Shown here: one piece after another, positions 1-9,305 of the stretch
Numbering within the stretch: position 1 is the stretch's first letter
How the letters are laid out: every line of letters begins with the position of its first letter
Origin: Streptomyces caniferus
GTDB lineage: Bacteria > Actinomycetota > Actinomycetes > Streptomycetales > Streptomycetaceae
Direction: 5' to 3'
Length of the DNA stretch: 64,000 nt
Assembly (NCBI RefSeq): GCF_009811555.1
Contig: NZ_BLIN01000005.1
Coordinates: 2,613,501-2,677,500 of the forward strand
Notes under the pieces: model-generated
Told to the model about the DNA's origin: nothing
Database searches by the model: none
Seen by the model: only the letters and a program-made list of their open reading frames with translations
Position numbers and translations under genes: made by a program

Positions 1-170
1 GTCATCTGGCCCTCCCCTGACGGTGGTTGTCCCCAGTGATTGGAGGGCCGCGGGACGGCGCGGCGCTGTCCCGTGCACGACTCGTGCATGACGGAACGAT
101 GAGGACTGGGCCCGCAACGGACGCCGCCGGACAATCGCGGCACCCGGCGTGCCTCCGTAGGATTCGGGGC

Positions 171-1131
171 ATGGCTGAACTGATGGTGCGCGACGGCACC
201 TGGACCTTCGACGACGAGGCCGTGCGCATCGTGCCGGGGCACGAGCGCGGGGTGCACAAACTCCGCAAGGACCTCGGCGAGTTCACCGTGCCGCTGGCCG
301 CGATGGCCGGGATCGCCTATGAACCGGCCCGCAAGGGCGGCCGCCTGCGGCTGCGGCTGCGGGACGGCGCCGATCCGCTGCTCCAGGTCACCGGCGGCAG
401 CCTGCCGGACGAGGCGAATCCGTATCAGGTGGCCGTGGACCCCGCACGCACCGAGGTCGCCGAGTACTTCGTGGACGCGGTGCGGCAGGCCCTGATGCTG
501 GAGCAGATACCCGACGGGCCCACCGACCGCTATCTGCTGCCCGGTCCGGCCGTACCGCTGTCGGCCGCCGGGGATGGGGGTGCCCCCTGCTCCTTAAGAG
601 CTTGGGGGAGGCCTCGCCTCCTTCGACGGGGAGCGGGTCCACCTCGAATGGCGCTGGAACACCAGTGAGACCAAGCGGCACTCGGGCCCCAAGGACTTCG
701 CGCTGGCCGACCTGGAAGCGGTGGAGTGGCGGGCCGCCGCCGGGCTGGAGTCCGGCTACCTCCGCTTCCGGCCGCACGGCGCGCCGGAGCGGGTCAAGCC
801 GGAGCACGACCCCCACGCCATCGAGCTGTGGGGCTTCAAGAAGGAGAGCGGCACGACGGCGCTGCTGGCGGCCGCGGTCGCGGCACGGCTGCCGCATCCG
901 TCGGCCGGCCCCGACAAGGCCCTGACGGCGGGCGCACCGGCCCGGCCCGCGCTGGAGGCACCCGCCCCGACCGCTCCCCCGGCATCCGGCGCAGCCCCCG
1001 CCGACGACCATGACACCCTGCTGCGCCGCCTGCGCGAACTGGGCGAACTGCGCCGGGAGGGCATCCTCACCGAGGAGGAGTTCACCACCACGAAGGCCGC
1101 GGTCCTGGAGCGCTTCCACACCACGGACTGA
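171..1131 (+). pseudogene. DUF4429/SHOCT-domain protein, frameshifted by a short palindromic insertion
   Basis: The reading frame from ATG 171 encodes a typical DUF4429 first half (HKLRKDLGEFTVPLAAMAGIAYEP and DRYLLPGPAVPLSAAG-like text). At about 577 it runs into a dyad repeat and continues in the wrong frame to a stop at 668. The matching second half resumes in another frame immediately after the repeat, from about 601 (ASFDGERVHLEWRWN), and ends at 1131. It contains the second DUF4429 domain and a C-terminal SHOCT helix pair ([18 protein letters not shown]). The downstream frame has its own TAA inside the repeat (595-597). Intact family members read straight through this point, so an insertion of about 34 bp with a net frame change explains both halves. 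Function of the family is unknown; SHOCT is an oligomerisation motif. The product is probably lost unless ribosomes shift frame or the second half is reinitiated. Confidence 0.8.
572..612 (+). repeat. short palindromic repeat, copy 1, inside DUF4429 gene
   Basis: The core reads GGGGGTGCCCCCTGCTC, a short spacer CTTAA, then GAGCTTGGGGGAG. The outer arms and the inner CTC/GAG pairs can fold back on themselves. A second copy with the same order and orientation lies at 54184-54222 inside an unrelated gene, which shows a dispersed mobile or copied element. No protein-coding capacity and no clear target-site duplication can be seen. Confidence 0.75.
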
Positions 1132-1183
1132 GTCGCGGCGGCTGCGGCCCGTCCGCCCCCCGTACGCCGTTTACGCTGCCGCC

Positions 1184-2119
1184 ATGGCAGAGAACACAGA
1201 GCCGGCAGGGGCAGCGCGGACGACACCGATGGCACGGGCCGGGCAGGTGGGCGGCACGGCGACCGCGGACCGGCCCACGCTGCCGGCCCCCACCTCGCGG
1301 GGCGGACACAGCACCCAGACGGCGACCGTGCCGCAGGAGGCACGGCAGGGCGGGGCCGCGCCCCGGAAGGTCGCCGTGGTCACCGGCGCCGGCTCCGGCA
1401 TCGGGCGGGCGGTCGCCCATGCACTGATCGCCGCCCACTGGACGGTGGTGCTGGCCGGGCGGCGTGCGGAGGCACTGGCCGAAACCTCCCGGCTGGCGGG
1501 CCCGGTGGACGCCGGCGGCCCCGCGATCCTGACGGTGCCGACCGATGTCACCCGCCCCGACCAGGTCGACGCCCTCTTCGCCGCCGCCCGTGAACGTTTC
1601 GGCCGGGTCGATCTGCTCTTCAACAACGCGGGCACCTTCGGCCGGCCGGCGCCGCTGGAGGAGCTGGCCTACGAGGACTGGCGCGCCGTCGTCGACGTCA
1701 ACCTCACCGGTTCCTTCCTCTGCGCCCAGGCGGCGTTCCGCGCCATGAAGGCCCAGGACCCGCAGGGCGGACGCATCATCAACAACGGCTCGGTCTCCGC
1801 GCACGCCCCCCGTCCGCACTCGATCGCGTACACCGCGACCAAGCACGCGATGACCGGTCTGACCAAGTCGCTCTCGCTGGACGGCCGTCCGTACGGCATC
1901 GCCTGCGGCCAGATCGACATCGGCAACGCGGCGACCGAGATGACCGGCCGGATGCAGACCGGCATTCTGCAGGCCAACGGCGAGCTGGCGGTGGAGCCGG
2001 TGATGGACGCGGCGGACGTCGCCCGCACGGTGGTGCACATGGCGGCGCTGCCGCTCGCGGCCAATGTGCAGTTCGCGACGGTGATGGCGACCAACATGCC
2101 CTACATCGGGCGGGGTTGA
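1184..2119 (+). CDS. SDR family oxidoreductase
   Basis: A 311-residue classical short-chain dehydrogenase/reductase, predicted NAD(P)-dependent and cytosolic. The cofactor motif TGAGSGIG is at residues 67-74, NNAG at 147-150, the catalytic Ser at about 203-205 and the YTATK Tyr/Lys pair at 216-220. An Ala/Pro/Thr-rich extension of about 60 residues precedes the Rossmann fold, which is unusual; a later start was considered, but ATG 1184 is the first in-frame ATG after the upstream stop. The substrate cannot be inferred from the context, since it stands alone between a broken gene and a protease. Confidence 0.88.
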   Translation: MAENTEPAGAARTTPMARAGQVGGTATADRPTLPAPTSRGGHSTQTATVPQEARQGGAAPRKVAVVTGAGSGIGRAVAHALIAAHWTVVLAGRRAEALAETSRLAGPVDAGGPAILTVPTDVTRPDQVDALFAAARERFGRVDLLFNNAGTFGRPAPLEELAYEDWRAVVDVNLTGSFLCAQAAFRAMKAQDPQGGRIINNGSVSAHAPRPHSIAYTATKHAMTGLTKSLSLDGRPYGIACGQIDIGNAATEMTGRMQTGILQANGELAVEPVMDAADVARTVVHMAALPLAANVQFATVMATNMPYIGRG

Positions 2120-2290
2120 GCCACCGCACCGGGCCTCGAATCCCCGTACGACCCCTGCCCTCCTGCCGCTTCCGGTGGCACCCTTGCCTCGGATCCGCAC
2201 CACTCATCTGCCGGGACCGGCGTCGCGCGGTCCCGTTCCCCCGCGGCCGCGCGCGCCCGTCGCGCGCGGCCCCCGCAGAAGGAGTTACGC

Positions 2291-3328
2291 GTGAGACGAA
2301 CCGCTCGTGGCATACCCGCAGTTCACGGCATACCGGCGCCGCACCCCGCACACCGGTCCCGGGCCGTCCTCGGCACGCTGACCGCCGCCGGTACGCTCCT
2401 CGCCCTGCTGCTCCCCACCGGCCCGGCCGCCGCCACCGTGCAGAACTCCCACCGCTCCCCCACCGCGCACACCTCCCTGGGCGCCTTCTGGACCGCGGCC
2501 CGGATGCGTGCCGCCGCGCCCCTGGACCTCGCCGCACCCGCGAAGAAGCCCGGCACCACGGTCCCGCACAGCGCCCCGTTCAAGGTGTCCCCCACGCTCC
2601 CGCGGCTCTCCACGATCCCCTCCGCCGCCTCACTGCTCCCCGGGTCCCTCCCCCAGGCCGGCGGCCCCTGGACCGGCGGCGGCGCGGTCACCAAGACCAC
2701 CGGCCGGGTGTTCTTCACCTATCAGGGCCGCACCGCGTCCTGTTCCGGCGACGCGGTGACCAGCAGCAACAAGAGCACCGTGCTCACCGCCGGGCACTGT
2801 GTGAAGCTCGGCGGCGCCTGGCACACCGACTGGGTCTTCGTCCCCGGCTATCACGACGGCGAGGCCCCGTACGGCAAGTGGCCGGCCGCCAAGACGCTCT
2901 CCACCCCCCAGTGGACGGCGAGTGAGGACATCAACTACGACGTCGGCGCCGCGGTCGTCGCCCCGCTCGACGGCAAGAAGCTCACCGATGTCGTCGGCGG
3001 TCAGGGCCTGTCCTTCAACTCCGGCTACAGCAAGGCGATGTACGCCTTCGGCTTCCCGGCGGCCGCCCCGTACGACGGCAGCAAGCTCATCTACTGCAGC
3101 GGCACCACCTTCAAGGACCCGCTGTTCTCCGGCGACCACGGTCTGGGCTGCAACATGACCGGCGGCTCCAGCGGCGGCCCCTGGTTCACCTCGTTCGACG
3201 AGAAGACCGGCGCCGGCCTGCAGTCCTCGGTGAACAGCTTCGGCTACCAGTTCTGGCCCAACACCATGTTCGGCCCGTACTTCGGCGACGACGCCAAGAA
3301 CCTCTACACCACGGCCCAGTCGTCCTGA
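2291..3328 (+). CDS. secreted trypsin-like serine protease
   Basis: A 345-residue exported protease. The start is GTG 2291, chosen because AGAAGGAG sits just upstream. Residues 1-48 form a long signal peptide (Arg-rich n-region, Leu/Ala core, cleavage near PAAA), followed by a Pro/Ala-rich propeptide-like stretch to about 130. The chymotrypsin-fold triad is visible: His169 (TAGHC), Asp217 (YDVGAA) and Ser294 (GGSSGGPW). Likely disulfides are Cys151-Cys170 and Cys269-Cys287. The domain resembles actinobacterial V8/trypsin-like peptidases; specificity cannot be read safely. It ends before a strong hairpin terminator, so it is probably monocistronic. Confidence 0.9.
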   Translation: MRRTARGIPAVHGIPAPHPAHRSRAVLGTLTAAGTLLALLLPTGPAAATVQNSHRSPTAHTSLGAFWTAARMRAAAPLDLAAPAKKPGTTVPHSAPFKVSPTLPRLSTIPSAASLLPGSLPQAGGPWTGGGAVTKTTGRVFFTYQGRTASCSGDAVTSSNKSTVLTAGHCVKLGGAWHTDWVFVPGYHDGEAPYGKWPAAKTLSTPQWTASEDINYDVGAAVVAPLDGKKLTDVVGGQGLSFNSGYSKAMYAFGFPAAAPYDGSKLIYCSGTTFKDPLFSGDHGLGCNMTGGSSGGPWFTSFDEKTGAGLQSSVNSFGYQFWPNTMFGPYFGDDAKNLYTTAQSS

Positions 3329-3348
3329 CCTCCCCGAACCGCACGCCG

Positions 3349-3379
3349 GGGGCCGTACGGGCGGATTCCGTGCGGCCCC
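3349..3379 (+). terminator. hairpin terminator after the protease gene
   Basis: GGGGCCGTACGG (3349-3360) pairs with CCGTGCGGCCCC (3368-3379), a 12-bp stem with one G-U pair and a 7-nt loop, 20 bp after the protease stop. There is no U-run, which is common in streptomycetes. Confidence 0.65.
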
Positions 3380-3960
3380 TCGGCCCACCTGCCCGGCGTC
3401 GTCCGCCGCCCGCCGCCGCCCGCCGCCGCCTGCCCCGACCCGCCCCGTAAAGCCCCCCGGGGCACACCAGGTAACTTTTGCATCACGAAACAACCGACGG
3501 CTGCACTACACTCTCGCGAGTCGAAACGGGTGGGACATGCGGCGAATTGCGGGGCGATGCGGGCGCTTCTGCGGACAAAGAACGGTTCTCGAAGCCCCTG
3601 GCGGGGAGGGTCGCCGGCGTCCCGGACGGCACCGCCCTCGGCCTGCGAGCGGCTTCCTGCCCCTCGTCCCAGGAGGGGCATTCCGTGCGGCGCCCCTCGA
3701 TGGCCTTACAGTCACTCCGGCTGAGATCGGTACGCACACCCGCCCGAGGCCCGAGCAGAGGAGGAGCCGTGGCGCGCTCGGTTCCCGTCACCCGCGGCAT
3801 CCGCCGGACCGGCGGCACCCGGGCGACCCCGCCGGCCGGGGAGAGCGCCGGGACCACGGCGCACCGCCCTCCCACAACCGGCCGGGTGCGAAGTCTTCCC
3901 GTGCGCCGTACCGTTCCGTCCTCACCCCGAGCGCAGCAACAGCCGTAGGAGTATCCGTTC
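3380..3960. other. non-coding interval before the metallopeptidase gene
   Basis: A long leader of about 580 bp. It holds a C-rich CCGCCGCC run (3405-3440), a locally AT-richer stretch (3470-3525: GGTAACTTTTGCATCACGAAACAACC) that is the best place for a promoter, and TAGGAG at about 3946-3951 acting as the ribosome binding site for the next gene. Small open frames cross it but have poor codon use, so I do not call them. Confidence 0.5.
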
Positions 3961-4578
3961 ATGTGGTGGCCCCGCCGTCATGGTTCAGCGCAGCAGGCGA
4001 AGCCGCCGCAGCCCCCTCGTCACCGGCCTCCCAGTTCCCCGTGGACCTCGCTCCGGGAGCAGTTGGCGGTCCTCTTCGCCACCTGGTCCGTCACCCGTCT
4101 CGTCCACCGCGACCTCGGACTGTCCGGCGTACGGGACATGCAGGGCCTGGTCGACGCGGTGGCCGTACGGCGCAACAAGCCCATCACCATCACCGAAGTG
4201 CCGCTCCCGCAGCAGGTGTCCGGATTCTGCGCCCGGGGCAACGACCGTGACTTCATCGTGGTGGATTCCACCGCGAACGAACTGACCCGCCTCCACGCCA
4301 GCCTGCACGAGCTGTTCCACCTGTGGGAGGAGCACCCGACCGACGACGGCTCCGCCGGGCAGCTGATGACCGAGGAGACCGTGCGGCAGCTCCTTCCCGG
4401 ACTGAAGACGGGCCGGGTGCTGCAGGTCCTGAACCGGTCGCACTACGACAGCGCCCATGAACGACGGGCCGAGGCGTTCGCCACCGTCATGCTGCAGCGC
4501 CACCTGGAGCTGCGGCGGGATCAGAGCACCAACGGGTTCCTCTCCTCGGCGCTCTCCCACAGGAGGTCCGGTGTCTGA
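3961..4578 (+). CDS. HEXXH metallopeptidase-like protein (ImmA/IrrE type)
   Basis: 205 residues, starting at ATG 3961 with TAGGAG upstream. The zinc-binding motif HELFH is at residues 116-120, followed by an E-rich helix. The surrounding pattern (helix LTRLHASLHELFHLW, later ERRAEAFATVML) fits the ImmA/IrrE-like or toxin-component family common beside XRE regulators in actinobacteria. Characterised ImmA/IrrE proteins cleave or release partner repressors; that this one acts on the XRE protein encoded at 8571-9305 is inference. The Pro-rich first 28 residues are probably disordered. Its stop lies 8 bp inside the next gene, so translation is likely coupled. Confidence 0.75.
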   Translation: MWWPRRHGSAQQAKPPQPPRHRPPSSPWTSLREQLAVLFATWSVTRLVHRDLGLSGVRDMQGLVDAVAVRRNKPITITEVPLPQQVSGFCARGNDRDFIVVDSTANELTRLHASLHELFHLWEEHPTDDGSAGQLMTEETVRQLLPGLKTGRVLQVLNRSHYDSAHERRAEAFATVMLQRHLELRRDQSTNGFLSSALSHRRSGV

Positions 4579-5860
4579 GAGCGCCTCGAACGTCGTCTAC
4601 CTGATCATCGCGCTCATCGATTTCGTGATCGCCGGGTGGAAGTGCCTGGCGCTGCTGCGCGATCCCACGCCGACGCTGTCCCTGATCACGGTGAACTTCG
4701 TCGCGTCCGGCCTGGTGTTCGCGATGGCCGCTCCCGCGGGCTACCGGATGCTGGGGGACCTCACCGGCAGCCCCAGTTTCGCCACCCTCCCCGTGTACAT
4801 CGGCATCCTGAGCTGCTTCTCCCTCCTCCACCTGCTCACGATGCTGTGGGACCCCCGGCTGCGGCAGCGTCCGGCGGTGCTGCGCCGCCGGGTCACGGCG
4901 TGGTCCGCGGCGTACGTCGCGGCGCCGGCCGTCATGGTCGTCGCCTTCTGCTCCGCCGACCTGTCCGGGCCGACGGACCCCCTGAAGTTCAACACCGACT
5001 TCGCGGACGAGCCGCCGATCCAGGTGTTCCTGGGGATCTTCCTGGCCACTCTGGCCTGCGCGACCCTGAGCACCTACCGGCAGTGCCGCAAGCTGAAGCC
5101 GGCGGACGTCCGCTTCCAGCACGCGCTGCGCTCCTTCGGCACCGCCATGCTGTTCGTCTTCGGCTATGTGGTGTGCTCCGTCCCGGCGATCGCGCTGGCC
5201 GCCCTCGGCAACCACGCCCTGGACACCGTGGGAGTGCTCGGCTCCACCTTCGGCTCGATCGGCGCCCTGATCACCAGCTACGGCCTCTCCGGAGCCGCGG
5301 TCGGCGCATGGCTGGGCGAGCGTCGGGACATCAAGGCCCTGCAGCCGTTGTGGGATCTCGTCGTCGAAGGGGTCGACGAGGACCTCGCCTTCAGCGTGGA
5401 CAGCGCGCGGAGCCACCGCCTGGCATGGAACGTCGGGTTCAATCTGCATCGCCGCGTGATCGAGATCCTCGACGGGATGCGCGCGCTGCGCCCCTGGGTG
5501 TCGCCCCTGCCCGCGGCCGCCGTCCACGCCGCCCAGGAACAGGAGACGACCCGGGGCACTGCCGACGCCCGGCGCCTCTCGGAGCAGGAACTGCAGGCGG
5601 CCGTCACCGCCGCCGCCCTGCGGGACGCGGCACAGCGTCTGCAGGCCGCCCGGCGCGAGGCGGCGCTGCGGGGGCATTCCGGCCGGCCGCAGCCGCCCGC
5701 GGGCCCGCAGGTGGCGCTGCCCGGCGAGGACACTCCCGCCTCCGGCGAACGCCAACGGCTGTTGCGCGTCGCCCAGGCGCTCACCGCCCCGGTGGTCGCC
5801 ACGGCACTGCAGGCCGTACGCGTACAGCGTTCCGCCACCGAGGCGGCCGATCCGCAGTAG
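4571..5860 (+). CDS. MAB_1171c-like integral membrane protein
   Basis: 429 residues starting at GTG 4571, preceded by a perfect AGGAGG (4561-4566). About seven hydrophobic segments fill residues 1-260 (for example VVYLIIALIDFVIAGWKCL at the N-terminus), and a soluble Ala/Gln/Arg-rich tail of about 170 residues follows, ending in amphipathic helices. The topology and sequence style match the MAB_1171c family of putative transporters, which often lie beside XRE/ImmA-like genes. No transport motif is diagnostic and the substrate is unknown. It overlaps the metallopeptidase gene by 8 bp. Confidence 0.7.
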   Translation: MSESASNVVYLIIALIDFVIAGWKCLALLRDPTPTLSLITVNFVASGLVFAMAAPAGYRMLGDLTGSPSFATLPVYIGILSCFSLLHLLTMLWDPRLRQRPAVLRRRVTAWSAAYVAAPAVMVVAFCSADLSGPTDPLKFNTDFADEPPIQVFLGIFLATLACATLSTYRQCRKLKPADVRFQHALRSFGTAMLFVFGYVVCSVPAIALAALGNHALDTVGVLGSTFGSIGALITSYGLSGAAVGAWLGERRDIKALQPLWDLVVEGVDEDLAFSVDSARSHRLAWNVGFNLHRRVIEILDGMRALRPWVSPLPAAAVHAAQEQETTRGTADARRLSEQELQAAVTAAALRDAAQRLQAARREAALRGHSGRPQPPAGPQVALPGEDTPASGERQRLLRVAQALTAPVVATALQAVRVQRSATEAADPQ

Positions 5861-6019
5861 CCGAAAGGGACTTGGGCCTTCCGGGGCACTCTCCGCGCCC
5901 ACCCGTCCCGCCGGACGACTACGGCAGAATTGGCCCGCTCCCCTGCCGGCCCCGGGCGCCTCGACCCTGCCCGGTGTTCTGCGGCGCGGGGGCGTCATCG
6001 AACCATATGGGGGATCTCT

Positions 6020-7348
6020 GTGAGACGAGCTGTTGTCCTCGGCGGGAGCATCGCGGGCCTGTACGCCGCGCGCGTGCTGAGCGACCACGCCGACGACGTC
6101 GTCCTTCTGGAAGCGGACGACCTGGGGGAAGACGGCACCGGCCGCGGCGCTCCCCAACGACACCAACTGCACGCCCTGCTGTCCATGGGCCACACCCACC
6201 TCGAACGGTGGTTCCCGGGCATCACCGACGAACTCGTCGCCGGCGGGGCGCGTCTGGGAACCGGCCCCGAGGTGCAGTTCTACGTGGACGGCGCGCTCAA
6301 GGCGCCGGTTCCCGGCCTGCGGATGCTGGGCGCGACCCGGCCGTTCATCGAGAGCCGGGTCCGCCGGCGGGTCCTGGCCCTGCCCCGGGTCCGCGTCCTG
6401 CGGGGCCGCGCCGACGGTCTGCTCTTCGGCGCCGGCCGGGTCCGCGGCGTGCGGTACTCCACCACCGGCGAAGCGACGGCTCCGTCCGGTCACGAAGGGG
6501 AGCTGGAGGCCGACCTGGTGGTCGACGCCATGGGGCGCTCCAGCCGCCTCGGCACCTGGCTGCTCCGCGGCGGCTGGGACCATGCGCCGCTGCAGCGGAT
6601 GAGGATCGACCTCGGCTACGCCACCGCCGTCTTCCGGCGCGGCGACGAACTCCCCCGTACGGTCGTCGCGCACGCGTCCCCGGGCCCGGCCAGTGGATAC
6701 CAGCCCACGCTCAGCGAACCAGGGGCGATGGTGGCGGTGGAGGACGACCGCTGGATGGTGGTCCTGGCCGGCTACACCGACCACCGCCCGGGGCGCGATC
6801 CGGCCGACTTCCTGGCCCGGATGCGGCGTTGCGTCGCCCCGCTGCACGAGGTGGCGGACCGCTGCACCCTGCTCGGCGACGTCCGGACCTTCCACTTCCA
6901 GGAGAGCCGGCGCCGCGACTTCACCCGGCTGCGCCGGTTCCCCGGAGGGCTGGTGGCGGTGGGGGACTCCGTCGCCTCGGTCAACCCGATCTACGGGCAG
7001 GGCCTGACCCTTGCCGCGCTGCAGGCCTCGTGCCTGTCCGCGTATCTGCGCGCCGGATCTCCGGCGCACGCCCCGGCCTGGGACTACTTCCGGCGGGCCG
7101 GCGTGGTGGTCGACGCGGCCTGGCAGCTGTCGGCGACCGCGGACCTCGCCCAGCCTCATGTGAACGGCCCCTACCCCCGTGGCTACCGGCTCGCCCGCTG
7201 GGCCGGCGACAAGATCACGGAAGCCTCCGTGATCGACCCCGAGGTCAACCGGGCCTTCATGGACGTCGTGCACATGCGCAAACATCCAAAGTCGCTGACC
7301 TCCCCCCGTGTGCTGGCCAGAGCGGCACGGGTGCTCTCCGCCCGCTGA
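6020..7348 (+). CDS. FAD-dependent oxidoreductase/monooxygenase-like
   Basis: 442 residues from GTG 6020 (GGGGGAT ribosome site). The N-terminus has a Rossmann strand with GGSIAGLYAA (8-17) for FAD, an acidic ribose-binding residue in VVLLEADD, and the second FAD motif GD at 315-316 (GDSVASVNPIYGQG). These place it with p-hydroxybenzoate-hydroxylase-like flavoproteins or geranylgeranyl-reductase relatives. Its place upstream of a squalene/phytoene-synthase-like gene suggests that it oxidises or reduces an isoprenoid, which is inference. A gap of 160 bp separates it from the membrane-protein gene, so it may have its own promoter. Confidence 0.8.
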   Translation: MRRAVVLGGSIAGLYAARVLSDHADDVVLLEADDLGEDGTGRGAPQRHQLHALLSMGHTHLERWFPGITDELVAGGARLGTGPEVQFYVDGALKAPVPGLRMLGATRPFIESRVRRRVLALPRVRVLRGRADGLLFGAGRVRGVRYSTTGEATAPSGHEGELEADLVVDAMGRSSRLGTWLLRGGWDHAPLQRMRIDLGYATAVFRRGDELPRTVVAHASPGPASGYQPTLSEPGAMVAVEDDRWMVVLAGYTDHRPGRDPADFLARMRRCVAPLHEVADRCTLLGDVRTFHFQESRRRDFTRLRRFPGGLVAVGDSVASVNPIYGQGLTLAALQASCLSAYLRAGSPAHAPAWDYFRRAGVVVDAAWQLSATADLAQPHVNGPYPRGYRLARWAGDKITEASVIDPEVNRAFMDVVHMRKHPKSLTSPRVLARAARVLSAR

Positions 7349-7565
7349 CGCCCCTCCTCGCACCGCACCGGCCCTCCGGCCCCGGCCCCGCCCGCGCACG
7401 GCGTCCCGGGCCGGGGGGGGCGGCAACTCCTCCCGGATCCGGGCGCCGTGCCGGTGCGGGGCGGGTGCCACCGCGGTGCGGTACGGCGCCCCCGAGACGG
7501 ACCGGGCCCCTCGGCGGCCATCCCCTAAGGTGAGGCTGCACCGTCACGAAGGAGGGGAGCTGACG

Positions 7566-8528
7566 ATGGCCACCTGGCCGAAGACGCTCGACCGGGCAGG
7601 GATCACGGACCCCTCGCTGCGCCGCGACCACAGCGAACAGCGTCAGCTGGTGGCGCGCTACGCCCGCCCCGAGTACACCGCCGTACGTCTGCTGCTTCCC
7701 GCGCCGCTCGTGCCCGACGTCATCGCCGCGACCGCGTTCATGCACCACAGCGACAACCTCATCGACCAGGGGCCGGCCGAGGAGCGCATCGCCGCGCTGG
7801 CCGACTGGGAGAGCCGGGTGCACGCCGCCCTCAAGACCGGCGAGGCCGAGCAGCCCGTACTGCGGACGCTCCTCGACACCGTCGCCCGGCGGCCTCAACT
7901 GCGGCAGCACATCGAGGACTTCCTCGCCGGGGCACCACTGGAGGTGCAGACGGCAGGGTTCGCCTCGGAGCGCGACTTCCAGCGGTACATCGACGGCTAT
8001 TCGCTGCCCGCCTTCCTGCTCATCGCCTGCCTGCTCGGCGACGGGGCGCCCACCGACCGGTTCGTCGCCGGCTGCCGGACCTTCATCGAGGCGAGCCAGC
8101 GCCTCGACTTCCTGAACGACCTCGCCGAGGACCTGGCCGCCGGACGCCTCGGCCTCCCGGAAGACCTCCTCGCCCGGCACGGCCTGACACGCTCCGCCCT
8201 GACCGGCAAGGACGGCGCCCCGGACGGATTCCGGGCGCTGCTCGGCGACCAGGCCCGGCAGATCCGTGCGGGACTGACGGCGTCGTACGGGCTCGTGGAC
8301 CTGGTGCCCGCCCGCAACCGGCCGTTCGTCCGCGCCCTCATCACCATCCAGGGCCTCACGCTGCGGGCTGCGGCACGGAAGGGGGCCGCGCTGCTCGACG
8401 GGTCCGCCCGGCCGCAAGTGGCGGCGGCCCTGCGGGTTCTGGGCCGGGAATACGCGGCGGCGCGGCGCGTGCGGCAGGGCGCGGCCGGCCCTCGGCGGGA
8501 GCGCGCCACGGCGGGCGGGAAGGACTGA
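7566..8528 (+). CDS. squalene/phytoene synthase family protein
   Basis: 320 residues, ATG 7566 with GAAGGAGGGG upstream. Two aspartate motifs typical of head-to-head prenyl synthases are present: DNLID at 63-67 and NDLAED at 184-189, followed by GRLGLP, which matches the family's R-x-YLP position. This supports binding of prenyl diphosphates through Mg ions. Known family members join two farnesyl or geranylgeranyl diphosphates. No hopanoid or carotenoid genes flank it, so the product is unknown. It is the last gene of the plus-strand island and faces the XRE gene with 42 bp between stops. Confidence 0.82.
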   Translation: MATWPKTLDRAGITDPSLRRDHSEQRQLVARYARPEYTAVRLLLPAPLVPDVIAATAFMHHSDNLIDQGPAEERIAALADWESRVHAALKTGEAEQPVLRTLLDTVARRPQLRQHIEDFLAGAPLEVQTAGFASERDFQRYIDGYSLPAFLLIACLLGDGAPTDRFVAGCRTFIEASQRLDFLNDLAEDLAAGRLGLPEDLLARHGLTRSALTGKDGAPDGFRALLGDQARQIRAGLTASYGLVDLVPARNRPFVRALITIQGLTLRAAARKGAALLDGSARPQVAAALRVLGREYAAARRVRQGAAGPRRERATAGGKD

Positions 8529-8570
8529 TTCCGAGGGCGGATCAGGCAGGGCCGGGGCTTCCGGTCCCGT

Positions 8571-9305
8571 TCAGTCGCCGCGCCGGCCGGGGGACGGACG
8601 GTCCTCGGCCTCCGGCCGGGCCAGGCCCAACAACCCCTGGATCAGCGGGAAGACCCGCCTTCTGCTCTTGGAGGGCAGCGAGCGCATACGGTCCGTGAGC
8701 TCCCGCACCTCGGGATCCTCGGGCTCCGGCCGGCTCAGCGCCTCGAAGAGCGCGTCCCGGAGTTCCCGGTCGATCCTGCTGTCGCCGCAGGTGCTGCCGC
8801 TGCGCATCGCCAGCCGGTTGATGCCCTTGCCCCTGAGCAGCGCGAGATGGGTCAGCTGCTCATGCGTCGACTGCAGTGCCCGGTAGAGGGCCTGACGCTC
8901 GGTGGCGGTGAAGAACCCGGGCTCGACCTCGAAGAACTTCTCCAGCTTGCGGGTGACGTCCAGTCCGGGACTCTTCCGCTTGCCGTTCAGGAGGTAGCCG
9001 ACCTGGCCGTGGGAGATGCCGGCCCCCGCGCCGATCTCGTCGAGGGTGTACATCTTCCCGTCGGGCTTGCGGCGGGTCTCCCGCAGGAAGACCAGGCGGT
9101 CCTGGAAGGAGTCCTGCACCTCCTCGGAGTCCTTGCCGGTGTGATCGAGCAACGCCTCCACGCGGGCGACCGTGAGGCCCGTGCGGTGCGAGAGGTGGTC
9201 GAGGTCGATGACGTCGCGCCCGAGTTCCAGGTCCCGGAGAAGCTCGTCGATCGCTGCGACGACGGCTTGCAGACCATCCGCCGGGTGCACGTCTGGGGCA
9301 TCCAT
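8571..9305 (-). CDS. XRE-like helix-turn-helix regulator
   Basis: 244 residues from ATG 9305. The central part (about 70-135) holds a Cro/CI-like helix-turn-helix: an FxDRLVFLRETRRKPDG helix, then YTLDEIGAGAGISHGQVGYL and a wing-like NGKRKSPGLDVTRKLEKFFEV. The C-terminal 100 residues are helical and rich in charged residues, with no obvious ligand domain. Convergence with the four-gene island and the presence of an ImmA-like gene suggest that it controls the island. Target sites were not identified; the AT-richer promoter region 9365-9480 is a candidate. Confidence 0.82.
   Translation of the reverse strand: MDAPDVHPADGLQAVVAAIDELLRDLELGRDVIDLDHLSHRTGLTVARVEALLDHTGKDSEEVQDSFQDRLVFLRETRRKPDGKMYTLDEIGAGAGISHGQVGYLLNGKRKSPGLDVTRKLEKFFEVEPGFFTATERQALYRALQSTHEQLTHLALLRGKGINRLAMRSGSTCGDSRIDRELRDALFEALSRPEPEDPEVRELTDRMRSLPSKSRRRVFPLIQGLLGLARPEAEDRPSPGRRGD

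Noticed and set aside
3478..3948. 156-residue plus-strand frame before the metallopeptidase gene
   Set aside because: No ribosome site, mixed codon use and no recognisable sequence; better explained as leader DNA.
4487..7471. 994-residue open frame on the minus strand opposite the metallopeptidase, membrane protein and flavoprotein genes
   Set aside because: Its composition (Arg/Gly/Pro/His-rich, no domain) is that of an antisense shadow of GC-rich genes; the plus-strand genes have motifs and ribosome sites.
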